DNA of 64,000 bases from Cryptomeria japonica (Eukaryota > Streptophyta > Pinopsida > Cupressales > Cupressaceae), in contig NC_081409.1 in assembly GCF_030272615.1 (NCBI RefSeq), positions 202,288,449 through 202,352,448 on the forward strand, written 5' to 3'. Positions 10,818-22,415 of the stretch are shown here, one piece after another. The notes under the pieces were generated by a model, which was not told where the DNA came from, searched no databases, and worked only from the letters and a program-made list of their open reading frames with translations. The position numbers and the translations under genes were made by a program. Positions within the stretch are counted from its first letter, which is position 1. Every line of letters begins with the position of its first letter.

Positions 10818-11690
10818 ATGGTGACAAATGCAGAAATAGCAAAGAAAGTGAAAGACCAGGAAGAAGAAAATAGGTTACTCAGAGTGAAGCTAGACCTCTT
10901 AGAACAGAAGTTGGGTGAAGTAGAAGTGAAGGCAAATGAAGCCAGCAATAAGATAGAGGGAACATAAGGTAAGGGTAAGCTATTAGCTGTAGAGGATGAG
11001 ACCCCTATACCAAACCCTGTGATAGAGAATGAACCCTTTTTGAAAGCCTTGAAGGCTATGAGTGGGAGAACACTAGAAGGAGTCCCACTACTCAGTGGTA
11101 AAATGGACCCAGAAGTGTTCATGGAGTAGATTAAGGGGCTTGAGAACCATTTTGAGTGTGATGGTGTGATAGAGGCCCAGAAAGTGAAGGTGGCTAAGTC
11201 CAGGTTGAGAGGAGCTGCCTTAACATGGTGGAAGTTCATTCAGGATGAACGTGAGAAAGAGGGCAAAAGGCCCATAGCAACTTGGAAGGGAATGTTGTCC
11301 AAGATCAGAGAGGCTTACATTCCAGAGGACTATGAAATATAGCTCCATAGGAGAAGGCAAAACCTTAGGCAAAAAGAATTAGATGTCAGCACCTACATCA
11401 AGGAGGTTTAGAAGCTATGCCTTAGGTCAAAGATCCAAGAGGATGAGAATGTCAAGGTTGCTAGGTATCTCAATGGTTTGAGATGGAACATCCAAGAAGA
11501 GTTAAGTTTGTTGTGCCCTACAACAGTCCAGAAGTGCTATCAACTTGTACTCAAGGTAGAGGAAAGGAGTAGGAAGAAGCAAGAGCAGCATAACAGAGGT
11601 AGAGGAAGAGGCAGAGATGGTTGAGGCCATCGAGGCAGTTTTGGGGGAAGACACATAGACCAAAGGTCCCAGGGGGAATCTAAGCTTATA
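10818..11690 (+). pseudogene. Gag (element B)
   Basis: Begins MVTNAEIAKKVKDQEEENRL, with a coiled-coil-like N-terminus. The retrotransposon gag core then reads VAKSRLRGAALTWW, with LRQKELDVSTYIKEV and VARYLNGLRWNIQEEL following. A basic RGRGRGR stretch precedes a damaged CCHC knuckle. In-frame stops include TAA at 10965-10967 and several others. Only the second half of the knuckle (GHPAYRC) survives, in another frame, in the next feature. Confidence 0.8.
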
Positions 11691-11697
11691 GAGAAAA

Positions 11698-12423
11698 GTG
11701 GGTCATCCTGCTTATAGGTGTCCTGAAAAGCCTAGTTCTTCCCATGGAGGTGAAAAAAGAGTGAACTATGTTCAGGAGGAAGGGAGTAGTACAAGAACTC
11801 CAGCAATGAACTTAGCACCCGAAGATGGTGAAAGTCTAATGATGAGGAGAGTATTGATGCAAGAACCTCATAAGAGTGAAGTGTCTTAGAGAAGAGCATT
11901 GTTCAGGATAAAGTGCAAAATCTTGGGCAAGGTATGTAAGGTGGTTATTGACTCAGGCTCCATAGCTAACATTATCTCAAAGGAGGCAGTTAGAAAATTG
12001 AACCTACCTAGAATGAAGCACAGTGAACCCTACAAGGTAACCTGGATAAACAAGGGGCAACATGTCCTAGTGAATGAACAAGCATGGGTAGATTTCAATA
12101 TAGGTGAATACAAGGATAGGATACTATGTGACATCCTTCCCATGGATGCTTGCCATTTACTATTGGGTAGACCTTGGCAATTTGACAGAAGGGCACACCA
12201 TGATGGTGAAAAAAACACATATTCCTTTCAAAAGAATGGCATTGTCTACAAAATTCAGTCCCTTAGTGAAGAGACAAAGAACAGCAAACCACAGGCACCT
12301 AAAGTGCTATTAGTCAATGAAAAAGAGTTCATCCAAACCATGAAAGAGGCAGATGGGATTGGTTATGCACTTGTAGTGAAACCTAAGGAGGATAAGAAAG
12401 AAAAACAAGTTGAGATTCCATAA
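11698..12423 (+). pseudogene. Zinc-knuckle remnant and aspartic protease (element B)
   Basis: The reading starts with GHPAYRCPEK, the C-terminal half of the gag knuckle, and is interrupted by TAG at 11887-11889. The 11899-12423 piece carries the protease: VIDSGSIANIIS (catalytic Asp within D-S-G) and ILPMDACHLLLGRPWQFDR (the conserved LLGRPW flap). The frame ends at 12421-12423. RT continues one frame over, so a short deletion separates the two. Confidence 0.82.
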
Positions 12424-12439
12424 GAAGTGCATCATCAGT

Positions 12440-14092
12440 GATGGACAACCAGCAACATTACCTCCTCCTAGAGCCATTAGTCATCAAATTGACTTTATAC
12501 CAGGAGCTTGTTTGCCAAACAAAGTAGCATACAAGATGACTCCTAAACAGAACAAAGAGGTAGCTAGATAGATTCAAGAGTTATTGGATTAAGGATTGAT
12601 AAGAAAGAGTATAAGCCCTTGTGTCGTGCCCACTATGTTAGCACCCAAGAAAGGGGGCACATGGAGACTATGCACAGACTCCAGAGCTATCAACAAGATC
12701 ACAATAAGATACAGATTCCCTATTCCCAGGATAGAAGATTTGATGGATTGTTTAGGGGGTGCGAGGTATTTCTCCAAAATAGACTTAAAGAGTGGTTACC
12801 ATCAGATAAGAATCAAAGAGGGGGATGAGTGGAAAGCTACTTTCAAAACAAATGAGGGTCTTTATGAATGGTTGGTTATGCCTTTTGGACTCTCTAATGC
12901 TCCTAGTACCTTTATGAGGTTAATGAATGAAGTATTGCAGGATTTTCTCAATAAGTTTGTGGTAGTCTACTTAGATGATATACTCATTTTTAGTAAGACT
13001 AAAGAGGAGCATTTGAAACACTTAGCTATTGTTTTGCAAAGATTATCTGATGAGTAGTTAACCATAAATCTTGAAAAATGTGATTTTATGCAGCAAGAGC
13101 TAGTCTATCTTGGTTTGGTTTTGTCCAGTGGAGATCTTAAGATGGATCAATCTAAAGTTGCAGCCATAACAATTTGGCCAATCCCACAATCAGCTAGTGA
13201 AGTTAGGAGTTTTCATGGTCTAGTCCAGTTTTACAGGAAGTTTATCAGAGGTTTCAGTGAGATTTGTGCACCCATGTTAGATACCATAAAAGGTGGCCAT
13301 AAAGTCAAGTTTCAATGGACAAAAGCAGCCAATAAGGGGTTTGAGTTACTCAAAACTAGAGTTGCTACACAGCCAGTGTTAATCCTTCCTAGTTTTGATA
13401 AACTTTTCACCATAGAATGTGATGCCAGTCACCTTGCACTAGGTGCAGTCTTGAGTCAAGATAATAGACCAGTTTCTTTCTTTAGTGAAAAACTGAATGA
13501 TGCAAAGAAAAAGTATTCATCTTATGATTTAGAGTTATATGCATTGGTGCAGGCACTCAGGAAGTGGAGGCATTATTTGCTTCCTAAGGAATTTGTTGTG
13601 TATACAGACAACCCAGTAGTTAGTTTCTTGAATTCTCAGGATAAACTCAACCATAGACATGTGAAATGGGTAGAGTACCTACAAGCATATACATTTAATC
13701 TTAAGCACAAGAAAGGCCAATGTAGCAAAGTAGCTGATGCTTTAAGTAGGAGATTGTTGACTATTCAGGAGATCCAAGTAAAGAGTATTGGGATTGATTT
13801 CTTTCAAGATTTATATCCTAATGATGATGATTTTGTTGCTTCTTATAAAGTTTGTCTTGCTTTTGAGAATCATTTCCATAGTGAGTATGCTAACTATACA
13901 TTGCATAATGGTTTGTTATTCAGGGGAGGACAGCTATGTGTTCCTAAAGGTTCCATGAGAGAAAATCTCATTCAAGAGAAACACAATGGGTGTTTGAGTG
14001 GCCATTTTGGTCTCAATAAGACCTTAGAGTTGGTTCAACACTTTTATTACTGGCCTAAGATGCAGAGAGATGTCTGGAGGTATGTTGAATAA
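12440..14092 (+). pseudogene. Reverse transcriptase and RNase H (element B)
   Basis: One frame with stops at 12569, 12590, 13055 and 14090. RT motifs: [69 protein letters not shown] and catalytic [10 protein letters not shown]. RNase H: TIECDASHLALGAVLS, SYDLELYALVQALRKWRHYL and YTDNPVVSFLN, then a tether ending KVADALSRR. The last part holds the integrase zinc-finger start (HNGCLSGHFG) and is closed by TAA where a Lys or Glu codon is expected before CMVC. Confidence 0.88.
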
Positions 14093-14095
14093 TGC

Positions 14096-15265
14096 ATGGT
14101 ATGTCAGAAGGCCAAAGGTCATAGCACTAATGCTGGTTTATATCAGCCACTTCCCATTCCTTCTAGGCCATGGGAGTGCATCAGTATGGATTTTGTTGTA
14201 GGTTTACCAAAGACAAAAACAGGGCATGACAGTATCTTTGTGGTTGTTGACAGATTTAGTAAAATGGTTCACTTTATACCTTGCAAAACTACTAATGATG
14301 CTAGTCATATTGCTTTCCTTTTCTTTAAAGAAGTTGTCAGAATACATGGTTTGCCATCTAGCATTGTATCAGATAGAGATGTTAAGTTTTTGGGTCATTT
14401 TTGGAAGACTTTGTGGAAGAAATTGGGTACTAACTTGTCTTTTGGCTCAGCTTACCATCCACAGATAGATGGACAAACAGAGGTGGTAAATAGAACATTG
14501 GGTAATCTACTCAGATGTCTCACCAAGGAGTATGGACAAAGCTGGGATCAGCTCATCCCACAAGCAAAGTTTGCCTACAAAGATAGTGTAAATAGATCAA
14601 CTGGTAAGAGTCCATTTCAAGTTGTTTATGGTATGCATCTAAGAGGTGTTTTTGAGTTACATGATGTGACTAACTTGCAACATGTTAGTGGGACAGCAGA
14701 AGATATGGCACAATCTCTAAAAGAGATACATGAACAGGTTAAGCAGTCTTTGCAGGACACCACAGCAAGAGTCAAGGCAAGGGTGGATGCTTCAAAGAGG
14801 GATGTCCTATTCTCAGTTGGAGATTTTGTGATGGTACATCTCAACAAGTCTAGATTGCAAAAGAGAGTTCCTACCAAGTTACAAATGAGAAGAATTGGAC
14901 CTTGTAGGATTTTGGCTAAGTATGGTCCAAATGCTTATAAAATTGATTTACCTGCTGATGTTTCTTTGTCTCCTATCTTTAATGTTGCAGATTTGGCACC
15001 TTTCAAGGGGCAGCCTCTAGAAGAGACTCAAAGAACTTTAGACATTTCAACTTCCCTTTCTGATCTATCTATCCCCTCTTCTTCTTCTCCCATTCCTGAA
15101 CAGGTACTTGATTCCAGAATCATCAAAAAGACTAGAAAGCATGACTACCTTGAGCATTTGATCAAGTGGAAAGATCAACCAGCTTTTGAAGCCACTTGGA
15201 TACCTAAAAGTGACTTCACCAAGGCTGGTATTCCTCTCTATATTCTGCCCAAAGGAGTCACATGA
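14096..15265 (+). pseudogene. Integrase with C-terminal chromodomain (element B)
   Basis: Same frame as RT. Starts at CMVCQKAKG, the Cys pair of the H2C2 finger. Catalytic core: SMDFVVGLP (D), IVSDRDVKFLG (D) and GQTEVVNRTLG (E). The GPF-type C-terminal domain reads VGDFVMVHL ... RRIGPCRILAKYG. The chromodomain is DSRIIKKTRKHDYLEHLIKW then ATWIPKSDF. Chromodomains read histone marks such as H3K9 methylation and direct integration to heterochromatin. This 389-codon piece is itself open, but stops upstream disable the polyprotein. Confidence 0.9.
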
Positions 15266-15275
15266 CTTATTTGTC

Positions 15276-15287
15276 ACCGGGGGAGTA
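15276..15287 (+). promoter_or_regulatory. Polypurine tract (element B)
   Basis: ACCGGGGGAGTA just after the pol stop and just before the LTR start TGGTGCAGCAGC. Confidence 0.75.
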
Positions 15288-17604
15288 TGGTGCAGCAGCA
15301 CCTAGCTTCATTCTCAGCTTCATTTTCATCTCAGGTTTGATTTTTGTTAGTTTTAAGTTGGAAAGTTGTTTAGGATGTTTTTGAAGTTTTTCTAGGTTGT
15401 TTAGATGAGTTTTGAATTCGTTGTGTGGTTTTGGTTTCTTGTTTTCATCTTTTTGCTCAAAGTTGCCAGTTTGGTGTTGCCTGGCAAAATGATGGAAAAA
15501 TGAGTTTTTTTTGTGGTTTTTGTTTTGAAAAGGTTTTAGACATGTTTTATGCTTGGGTTTTAGGTATGAGAAGTATTTTTAGGTGATGGTTAGTTTTGGA
15601 GGTCAATCTTGCATTTTCTAGGCACCAAAAGTTGTCATTTAGGCATCAAAATGTCAAAATTAAGTGCCCTTGGACATGTACCTATCCATACAGGAGGTTA
15701 AGCAACTTGGAGAGGTATTTAATATCCTATTTTAACTATTTTAAGGGTTGATCATTCAAAGTGAAGAAGCATTTTTCAATCTTGCACTAGTTTTACTTTG
15801 TTTTTCTCTAGTTTTTGGCTCCATGTGAACAGCAATCCATACACCAGCTGTACTTGGCCATACTATTCTTGCATTTTTAGATTCTAATATGTTTTCCTAA
15901 ACTTTTCCCTTTGGTGGCATCTGATTTTATCAAGTTTTGAGTTTGTAGCAAAATTAGTTTGATTTGACAGTTTCACTGCCTTGTTTAGGAATTGGCAAGG
16001 ATGCTTGGCCAACTTGGCTTCTTGGAGTCCTAAAATGCTAATGGCTTCCCAAGAACCAGTTGGTCAACTTGTAGACTATGTAAATACATGTTTTGTTTTC
16101 AAGAATGCAGGTGTGAGGAGTTTTGTGGCCATTAAGCCCTAAGCAAGTGTGCCATTTGGCTAGGGTCTTGAAGAAATTTGATGTTGTGCTCTTCTATAGC
16201 AAGTGCATTTAAAAGTTGAATAGATTTCCTTGATGATTAAGTTTGTATGCCAAGGAAAAGAGGCTTTCTAATCCATGAGGAGAATTTTTTCAAGTGTAGG
16301 TTGTGAAAATAATGTAAAAAAATAGTGAGTCATTGTTTTAGAGTCAATTTTCCTTCATTTGCCTACTCTCCATCTTGCATTGGAGCTTGTAAGGTTGTTA
16401 TACCTCCTTCTAATTACTTGTGAACAAGAAAAAGGAGTGAATTTGATGTTATCTTTGAGTTTGAAGTTGCCAAGATCAAACAATGATCTTTGAGGCAAGA
16501 TTGTAATGCCAATTTGCTGTCACAGTCAACTAGGACTGAGTTCTACATTTCCTTTTGAAGTTATATAAGTAATCTTCTCCCTCTAAATGATAGGTATGAA
16601 GGAAAATAAGCTATCAAAGACTGAGCCTTGTTAAGGAGCACTAAATAGACTTTTTGTAAGGAGTTTAAACAGTGAAAGTGCAAGTCACAGTGAACAAAAA
16701 ATAGTGAAAGACAAAAGGGCAGCAACAGTTAGCTTTGACAGTCAAATAATCCATTTTTGTAATTGCCTAATGCTTGTATGCAGGGCTAACATGATTCTCC
16801 TTGTTTCTAAATGGTAGACATGCTTACATGTTGAGTGTAATTGGTTTTGTTTACAAGTGATGTGTTTGAAAGAGGCAATATTGGAAAAGTTGTAAAATGT
16901 TGCATTTTCCTCATAAGCAACTTTTGTAAGAAAAAACTTGCTCTTCAAACTTGATGTGCAAATATTCTTATTTTTGGCCTAATTAGTTAGTAGTATAATG
17001 TAACTAAGGTCTCTTGTCCATATTGGAGGTTTATAGTTTGAATCTTGGTTTTTCACCTTCAAAACCCTCCTTTTTTACCCATTTTTGGGACAATCATGGA
17101 GAAGGCTTGAGAGACCCTAAGACTTTTTAAATCTTCAAGTATTCCCAAAAGGGTATCCAAAAATGTGAAGCTTTTGTTCTGGAAGTCCATCGTTTGAACA
17201 GGGTGAGCACAAAACCCCTAATGGAGGGTTAATTGCCTAGTAGCCCGTTTTAGGCCTAAAACCAAGTTTTTGACAAATCAGGTATGCCAATGAAGGTAGA
17301 AAAGCATGAAATCCAACAAAACAAATTGAAACAGGTCAACCTAACATGAATCCAACGTATTTGGTGAGTTTGGCTTCATAAGTTGGTTTTGGAGCCCTTG
17401 GAAGGATGTCATCAACTAGGGAATTGGAGCCTTTGAGTAGCCAAGGAGAGCTTGACATAGGGAGGTGGAGTAAGGTGAGTTGTTAGACTGCCTTTGAGCT
17501 ATTTTTACTTTGACTTTGGTTTTTACACCTTGAAAACAGAAAGGAACTATTACCTAGCAAACATACTAGCCACTTAACAACCACCCAACACTATCCTCCC
17601 TATC
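15288..17604 (+). repeat. 3' LTR of element B (about 2.3 kb)
   Basis: Runs from the polypurine tract to CCTCCCTATC, its last 616 bp matching the 5' LTR remnant. A TATATAAG box lies at about 16562-16569. No ORF of interest. The final A of the TG...CA pair is lost (CTATCG). The point homologous to the insertion of element A is 16989. Confidence 0.85.
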
Positions 17605-18560
17605 GAATATCAAACTAGGTTGGCTCTCCACATATTTTGTGTATAACTCTCCCCATCATTCCATAAAGTCCTAATTCTACAAATCTACTAATCCCATGGA
17701 GTCTTCAATTCCCTCCCCCCCCCCCCCAACTCTCCCCTATTCTTCTATTTTTATCTAAGATCATAATATTATTATCGGCATATTCACAAGAAAACATTCT
17801 ACATTTAGAATGCATCACTCGTTGCATCATCCATTCATTTTATCCACTTAGGTGGCATCATTCATTTCATTATTCATATAGATTCCATTATGTATCTATT
17901 TAGGCTACATTATCTATTCATTTCATTACACTATTCACTTAAATTATCATTTTCACAAGCATTAACCACTTAGATTGCATTCAGATTGCATTGCATGCAT
18001 CATTTAAGTTACATTATCCATTCATATTAGATGGCATTAATTCATTCACTTAGATTACATTCATTGTACATCTTACATTTACATTACATTATTCATTCAT
18101 TTCACCATTCATTTAGATCGCATCATTTGCATAGCATTGATCATTTGCATTATCTGTGTAGGTAGCATTACATTCATCATCCATTCCTCATATAGATTGC
18201 ATTTAGGCTATTTATCATTTATCATAAATCATTTTCATCTACATCTATTATTTCATTGCATATTCATCATACATTAAACATCCTCATATACAACATATAT
18301 ACACATCAAAACATCTGGGCCTGCATAATCACTCATCCCACATATCATACACATGCATCTATGCTGCATCCATAAACATGTCAGTAGCACATCATAAGCA
18401 TACATATAAGTATCTACCCTACATTACAAATAGGTCAGCACAATACATCCATAATCATCATGCATGCATCACATCATAAAATAATAAATAGAGTCCATCA
18501 TAATAAGGTACATGCATTACCGCTGCCACAAATCATATATAAGCTCAAAAAGATGAATAT
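17605..18560. repeat. Low-complexity CATT/ATTCAT tract and poly-C run (element E)
   Basis: After about 100 bp of unrecognised sequence there is a C run of about 16 (near 17708-17727). About 750 bp of degenerate CATTCATTTAGATTGCAT-like repeats then grade into CATACA-rich sequence. It is the counterpart of 5750-6160 in A. No coding potential is seen. Confidence 0.6.
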
Positions 18561-20827
18561 GTCTGTCATAATACAATGATCACCCCGAAGGGTCAAAATA
18601 TAAAACATAAGCCAAAATGGAGCTATCTCTCTCCACTTGTCTCCCCAGCTCCCTCCTCAACACCTCCTCCACTAGATCCTCCTACTCCCCCTCCTCTAGG
18701 TGGCACAAAACCCAACAATCCACCTCTTTGCTGGCTTTGTGTGGGTTGTTGGCTCTGTTTCTTGTGAGATTGCACACTCTTAGTGTATTAGGATGCTCAT
18801 TGTGCCATAGGTACCACTCTATGGTATAGCCCCCTAAAGTAGGCCGCCTCCCGAGCTACCCCCTCTATCCTCTCCCTTTGATGCATCATATCATAATAAA
18901 TCTGCCCGAGCCCTATGAGGACCATCATCTAACGGGCCACATTTTTCTCCCCCGCAGCCATGTGACATTTACCTCTGCTCTTTGTACTCGGACCTGCAAC
19001 TCCTCTAACTCATCATTGTGTCAGAAAAGAACATCCTATAAGGCCTAAATGGCAGTCCCTGTCTGTGCCTCCTCTAGCATTCTCTTAGACTCCTCCCTCT
19101 CCCCTCTCAGAGCATCTACCTTTATCCTCATTGTATGGATGCTCTTTGTCAAATCTGCTATCTCCCGCCGCAAGCGCTCCACATTTGCCTCTAGGCTCTG
19201 CCTCCTACCTCTCTCTATCTGTAGCTCATCCTCGAGCAAGTGAAGCCTCATCTGAGTGAGGTATCTCTCCTGTTGGACTCTATCAAAGTCAGCCTATGGC
19301 ACTCCTCCCTTGCCCTCTAACCCTACACCCTGTACTTGTGCCTCTGGAATATCCATGGGTACAGCCTCCTCTCACCCACCATCCCCTCCCTCTGCGGCCT
19401 CTCCTGCTAGTAGTGCTCTTGCCTATCCCTCTCCTACCTCAACATCTCTCCTCCATACCACTGTAACCCTCCTTTACTGTCTGCCAGCACCCCTCCTTGC
19501 TACAACCACAACCCTCTCAACCGATCCATCATCCTCCTCGTCGACTATCTCATCTACTGTCAACTACAACTCATCATCCTCTAGAACCCCAGGAAAGGTA
19601 AGGTGCACTATAAAATGTCCCTCCCACCAGCTCTTGTATCCTCTCATCATCCTTGGATCTTTTCCTGCCCTGAGCCGCTCATCCCAAACCAAATATGATG
19701 TTTTCTAGAAACTAGTCCTGCCCTCCAATGGACAAATTGTCTAGCCCCAAAATTTCTCCTCTCATGTCATCTGAGGATACAATGGTATGTCTCCCACTAT
19801 ATCTTGGACCAGGCTGAACTATCTCAGTACTCTGTAAGGGGCATAGTACTCCATAACATATACAAACCTACCAAACAACTACATCTCCACTCCAGTCCAG
19901 TGCAGCTGCCAATGCCCCCTCCATATCTCACTGACCAAAAATGGCTGCCATGTAAACTACATAAGCTCATCAAAAATCCAATGCCAAAACCATATCAATC
20001 CTATTCATGTATAATGTAACAGGCCCCTGTACCTGTCTATATATGGTCATCGGGCTCGCCTATCCTATACACCTAGTGGTCAGGTAACCGCAACATGCTC
20101 CCAATCCCAGATATGGAGAAGTGTCACTCCCGCAGATAAGATGGCATACTCCCTGTACACCACAAGATGCATATCATGGTCTAACTGAGCCAACATCACG
20201 GCTCCGGGCAGGCATACTGTGCACAATCATGTACCATGAAATAAAGGCACCTGCTCCATCCAATCGGAAACCCATGTCCTCCAAGATCAAGTAGAATCCA
20301 TCTACTCAAAAATCCACAAATCATAAGTACTAGATGAGGTATATGTCGGATACCCATCACCCTACCCAAATGCATCCTGCTCTTCTCTAGCATCGATAAG
20401 GCCTCATACTCGCAAACCTCCTGTAGGTAAAAATCTGTTGCATCTAATCGGTACTTCGAGATGACGTCGCGAATGGGGATCTTCAAGATCCTTTATACAT
20501 ATAGTAGAGTCACCATCGCCTCGCCAGTAGGTAGGTGGAAGGTGTTATATCTACTGTCCCACCTCTCAACTAAAGCAGTTATCATCGCAGTATGGGCTCG
20601 AATCCTCGACCACCTACCCACAAAATGCAACCCCATAGCAGCTAGGATCTCTAACTCATCCAACTGCAACCGTTGATATAATCTCATGGTGGCTAGCCAG
20701 TGCTCCCTCGATGCCAACGACCCCAAATCAGCCTGCATCCAATAATCCAATTCATCATTTCACATCCTTAAGCCGTATCCTACCCCCTAATGCACCCATA
20801 CCTTACCCCACCCCAAAATTTTAAGCC

Positions 20828-21035
20828 TATTTTCAATCCCTTCCTTCCCTAGTATATGTGTTGATTCACTCAGCACTCGCACCAAACCCATGGCGCTCAT
20901 GCCATTCTATAGGCGCACGTACTAATAGACCCCCACTAGGGACCCTGGAGCGAACTAGCCTCACCGGTTGCGTCAAACAGACTTTTTTGCCTACCTGACC
21001 ATATCATAAACTACCCTAGCAAGAGCGCTCGCGCT
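20828..21035 (+). repeat. 208-bp direct repeat, copy 1
   Basis: Starts TATTTTCAATCCC and ends AAGAGCGCTCGCGCT. Roughly 89% identical to 21439-21646, most differences being C/T or A/G. Lies within the intron of the E PMD gene. Confidence 0.85.
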
Positions 21036-21038
21036 ATG

Positions 21039-21438
21039 TGTTGAAATGTGGTGACTAATTAGCAAAGTACTGTACACTCAGCACGTATCCTCACCAGGGT
21101 CCGGGGCGAGGCTGGGCCCCGGGTAGGGGTTTGGGGGTGGCAGCCCCTGAGAAAAAAAATTTTGCCATTTTTTTCATTGATGAAAATCGACATTGTAATA
21201 AAACCCTAAAAAGGATGACTTTGTTTGTTGCCCTAAAAATGCATGTTATAAGTGGCTGGGATGCTTAAGGCATGGGAAGGTTGATGTACTATTTTTGCTG
21301 GATAATAAGAAAGATTGGACGGCTGTGTATGGTGCACGTAACCCATTCTGGGTGAACCACGTTAAATCTCTGTGTTATCTGTGTCCTATTTTATTTCTTT
21401 ATCTTTTGTATTTAAATCTGCATATAATTGTTAGTTCA
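21039..21438 (+). mobile_element. Possible solo LTR (about 400 bp) between two direct repeats
   Basis: Begins TGTTGAAATGTGG and ends GTTAGTTCA, with TG...CA termini. Near its end GGTGAACCACGTTAAATC resembles the downstream part of Ty1/copia LTRs, and a GGGGTTTGGGGGTGGCAGCC block is of a kind common in plant repeats. No 5-bp duplication is seen at its edges; instead 208-bp direct repeats abut it. Confidence 0.45.
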
Positions 21439-21646
21439 TATTTTGAATCCCTTCCTTCCCTAGCATACGTGCTGATTCACTTAGCGCTCGCACCAAACCC
21501 ATGGTGCTCACGCCATTCTACAGGCGCACGTACTAACAAACCCCCACTAGGGACCCTGGAGCGAACTAGTCCGACCGCTTGTGTTGAACAAACTTTTCCG
21601 ACTACCTGACCATATCATAAACTACCCTAGCAAGAGCGCTCACGCT
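21439..21646 (+). repeat. 208-bp direct repeat, copy 2
   Basis: Starts TATTTTGAATCCC exactly where the LTR-like segment ends. Followed by CpG-rich sequence with scattered GCGCTC and GCACGACCGCCCACG motifs (21650-21900), which may be the E counterpart of the GC-rich intron minisatellite. Confidence 0.85.
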
Positions 21647-22133
21647 GCGATATCCCTATCTCATCCCTAACCTAGCCCTACCTTGCCTTAGCACGACCGC
21701 CCACGTCATGCCACCTTTTCCTAACCCTAAATCCCCTCCACCGCGAGCACCCACGCAAAAGCACGACTGCCCACGAAAAACGCGTTCGCCCCAAAACCCC
21801 TACTTTTCCCCTTCTACTCCCAAACACTCGCGCTATTTGCTAGCAATCGCGCTACCCTAGAGGCATGCACGCTAAAACAAAGGTCAACGCATCAACCTCA
21901 CTAAACATTTAGCCCTAAACTAAGCCCTAATTCTAGCCTAAAAATATAAATTCAGAAAGGAGGATAGTCGTACATACTGGTGGTCCATAGCCCGCAAGTC
22001 TCTCATACCATTGGATCCTCTCGGCGTGGTGCTCACGGATGGGATCATGATCCATCTCTCTTTCTCTTCTTCTAGGCTCTAAATTTCTCCAAAGCTTGTA
22101 TGTAACAATGACCCCTCATTGGACCCTTTGTGG

Positions 22134-22140
22134 CTTATAT
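22134..22140 (-). promoter_or_regulatory. Possible TATA box of the E PMD gene
   Basis: ATATAAG on the minus strand, about 80 bp upstream of the exon 1 ATG, a spacing like that in A, C and D. Confidence 0.4.
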
Positions 22141-22415
22141 GGACCCCCTTGTGGGCCCATTCCTTTCATGCTCTTGCTCCTTCTATCTCCTCTTCTATTT
22201 TTTCTCAATATGCTCTATCTTTGTTTCTCGTTCATTTCTCCCTCTTTCTTCTTTCTTCTTCGTTTCGAGAATTTTTCGTTAATTTTCTTTAAAAAAAATC
22301 AAAAAAGTTCTTGAGGGGGCATACACCACCCACGTTTTACGTTGGGGCATCTTTTTTTTCTTCTTCTATCTTTTACCCATCGCCAAATTTTCGGCTGTGT
22401 AAAAGAAGGGCAAAA

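Larger units (their letters stand above)
10139..17604 (+). mobile_element. Element B: Ty3/gypsy chromovirus, 5' LTR interrupted by element A
   Basis: Contains a 5' LTR remnant, Met-tRNA primer site, gag, protease, RT, RNase H, integrase, chromodomain, polypurine tract and a 2.3 kb 3' LTR. Integrase phrases such as DSIFVVVDRFSKM and HPQIDGQTEVVNRTLGNL, together with a C-terminal chromodomain, suggest a Galadriel/CRM-side chromovirus; the clade is tentative. Gag and pol carry at least seven nonsense codons and two frame breaks, so it is inactive. The left 1.7 kb of its 5' LTR should lie beyond the left edge, on the far side of A. Confidence 0.88.
18600..22055 (-). pseudogene. Antisense PMD gene, diverged copy (element E)
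   Basis: Exon 1 is 22055-21978 (ATG, 26 codons, MDHDPIREHHAERIQWYERL...), followed by a GTATGT donor. The acceptor GGATGCAG ends the intron at 20733, and exon 2 starts at 20732; both exons are phase 0. PMD signatures: LEILAAMGLHFVGRWSRI, ITALVERWDSRYNTFHLP and TGEAMVTLLYV, then RILKIPI after a stop at 20493. A coiled coil (LEANVERLRREIADLTKS) follows at about 19251-19045, in the position of the coiled coil in A and D. Many stops and probably frameshifts make it dead; the 3' limit is approximate. Little sequence is shared with the A/C/D cargo beyond the motifs, so this is an old, separate lineage of the same cargo. Confidence 0.72.

Noticed and set aside
10781-11239. 152-codon minus-strand ORF in element B
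   Set aside because: Antisense shadow of the gag gene; the + strand shows the gag core.
18576-19708. Pro/Ser/Thr-rich + strand ORFs
   Set aside because: Opposite strand of the acidic and coiled-coil part of the E PMD gene.
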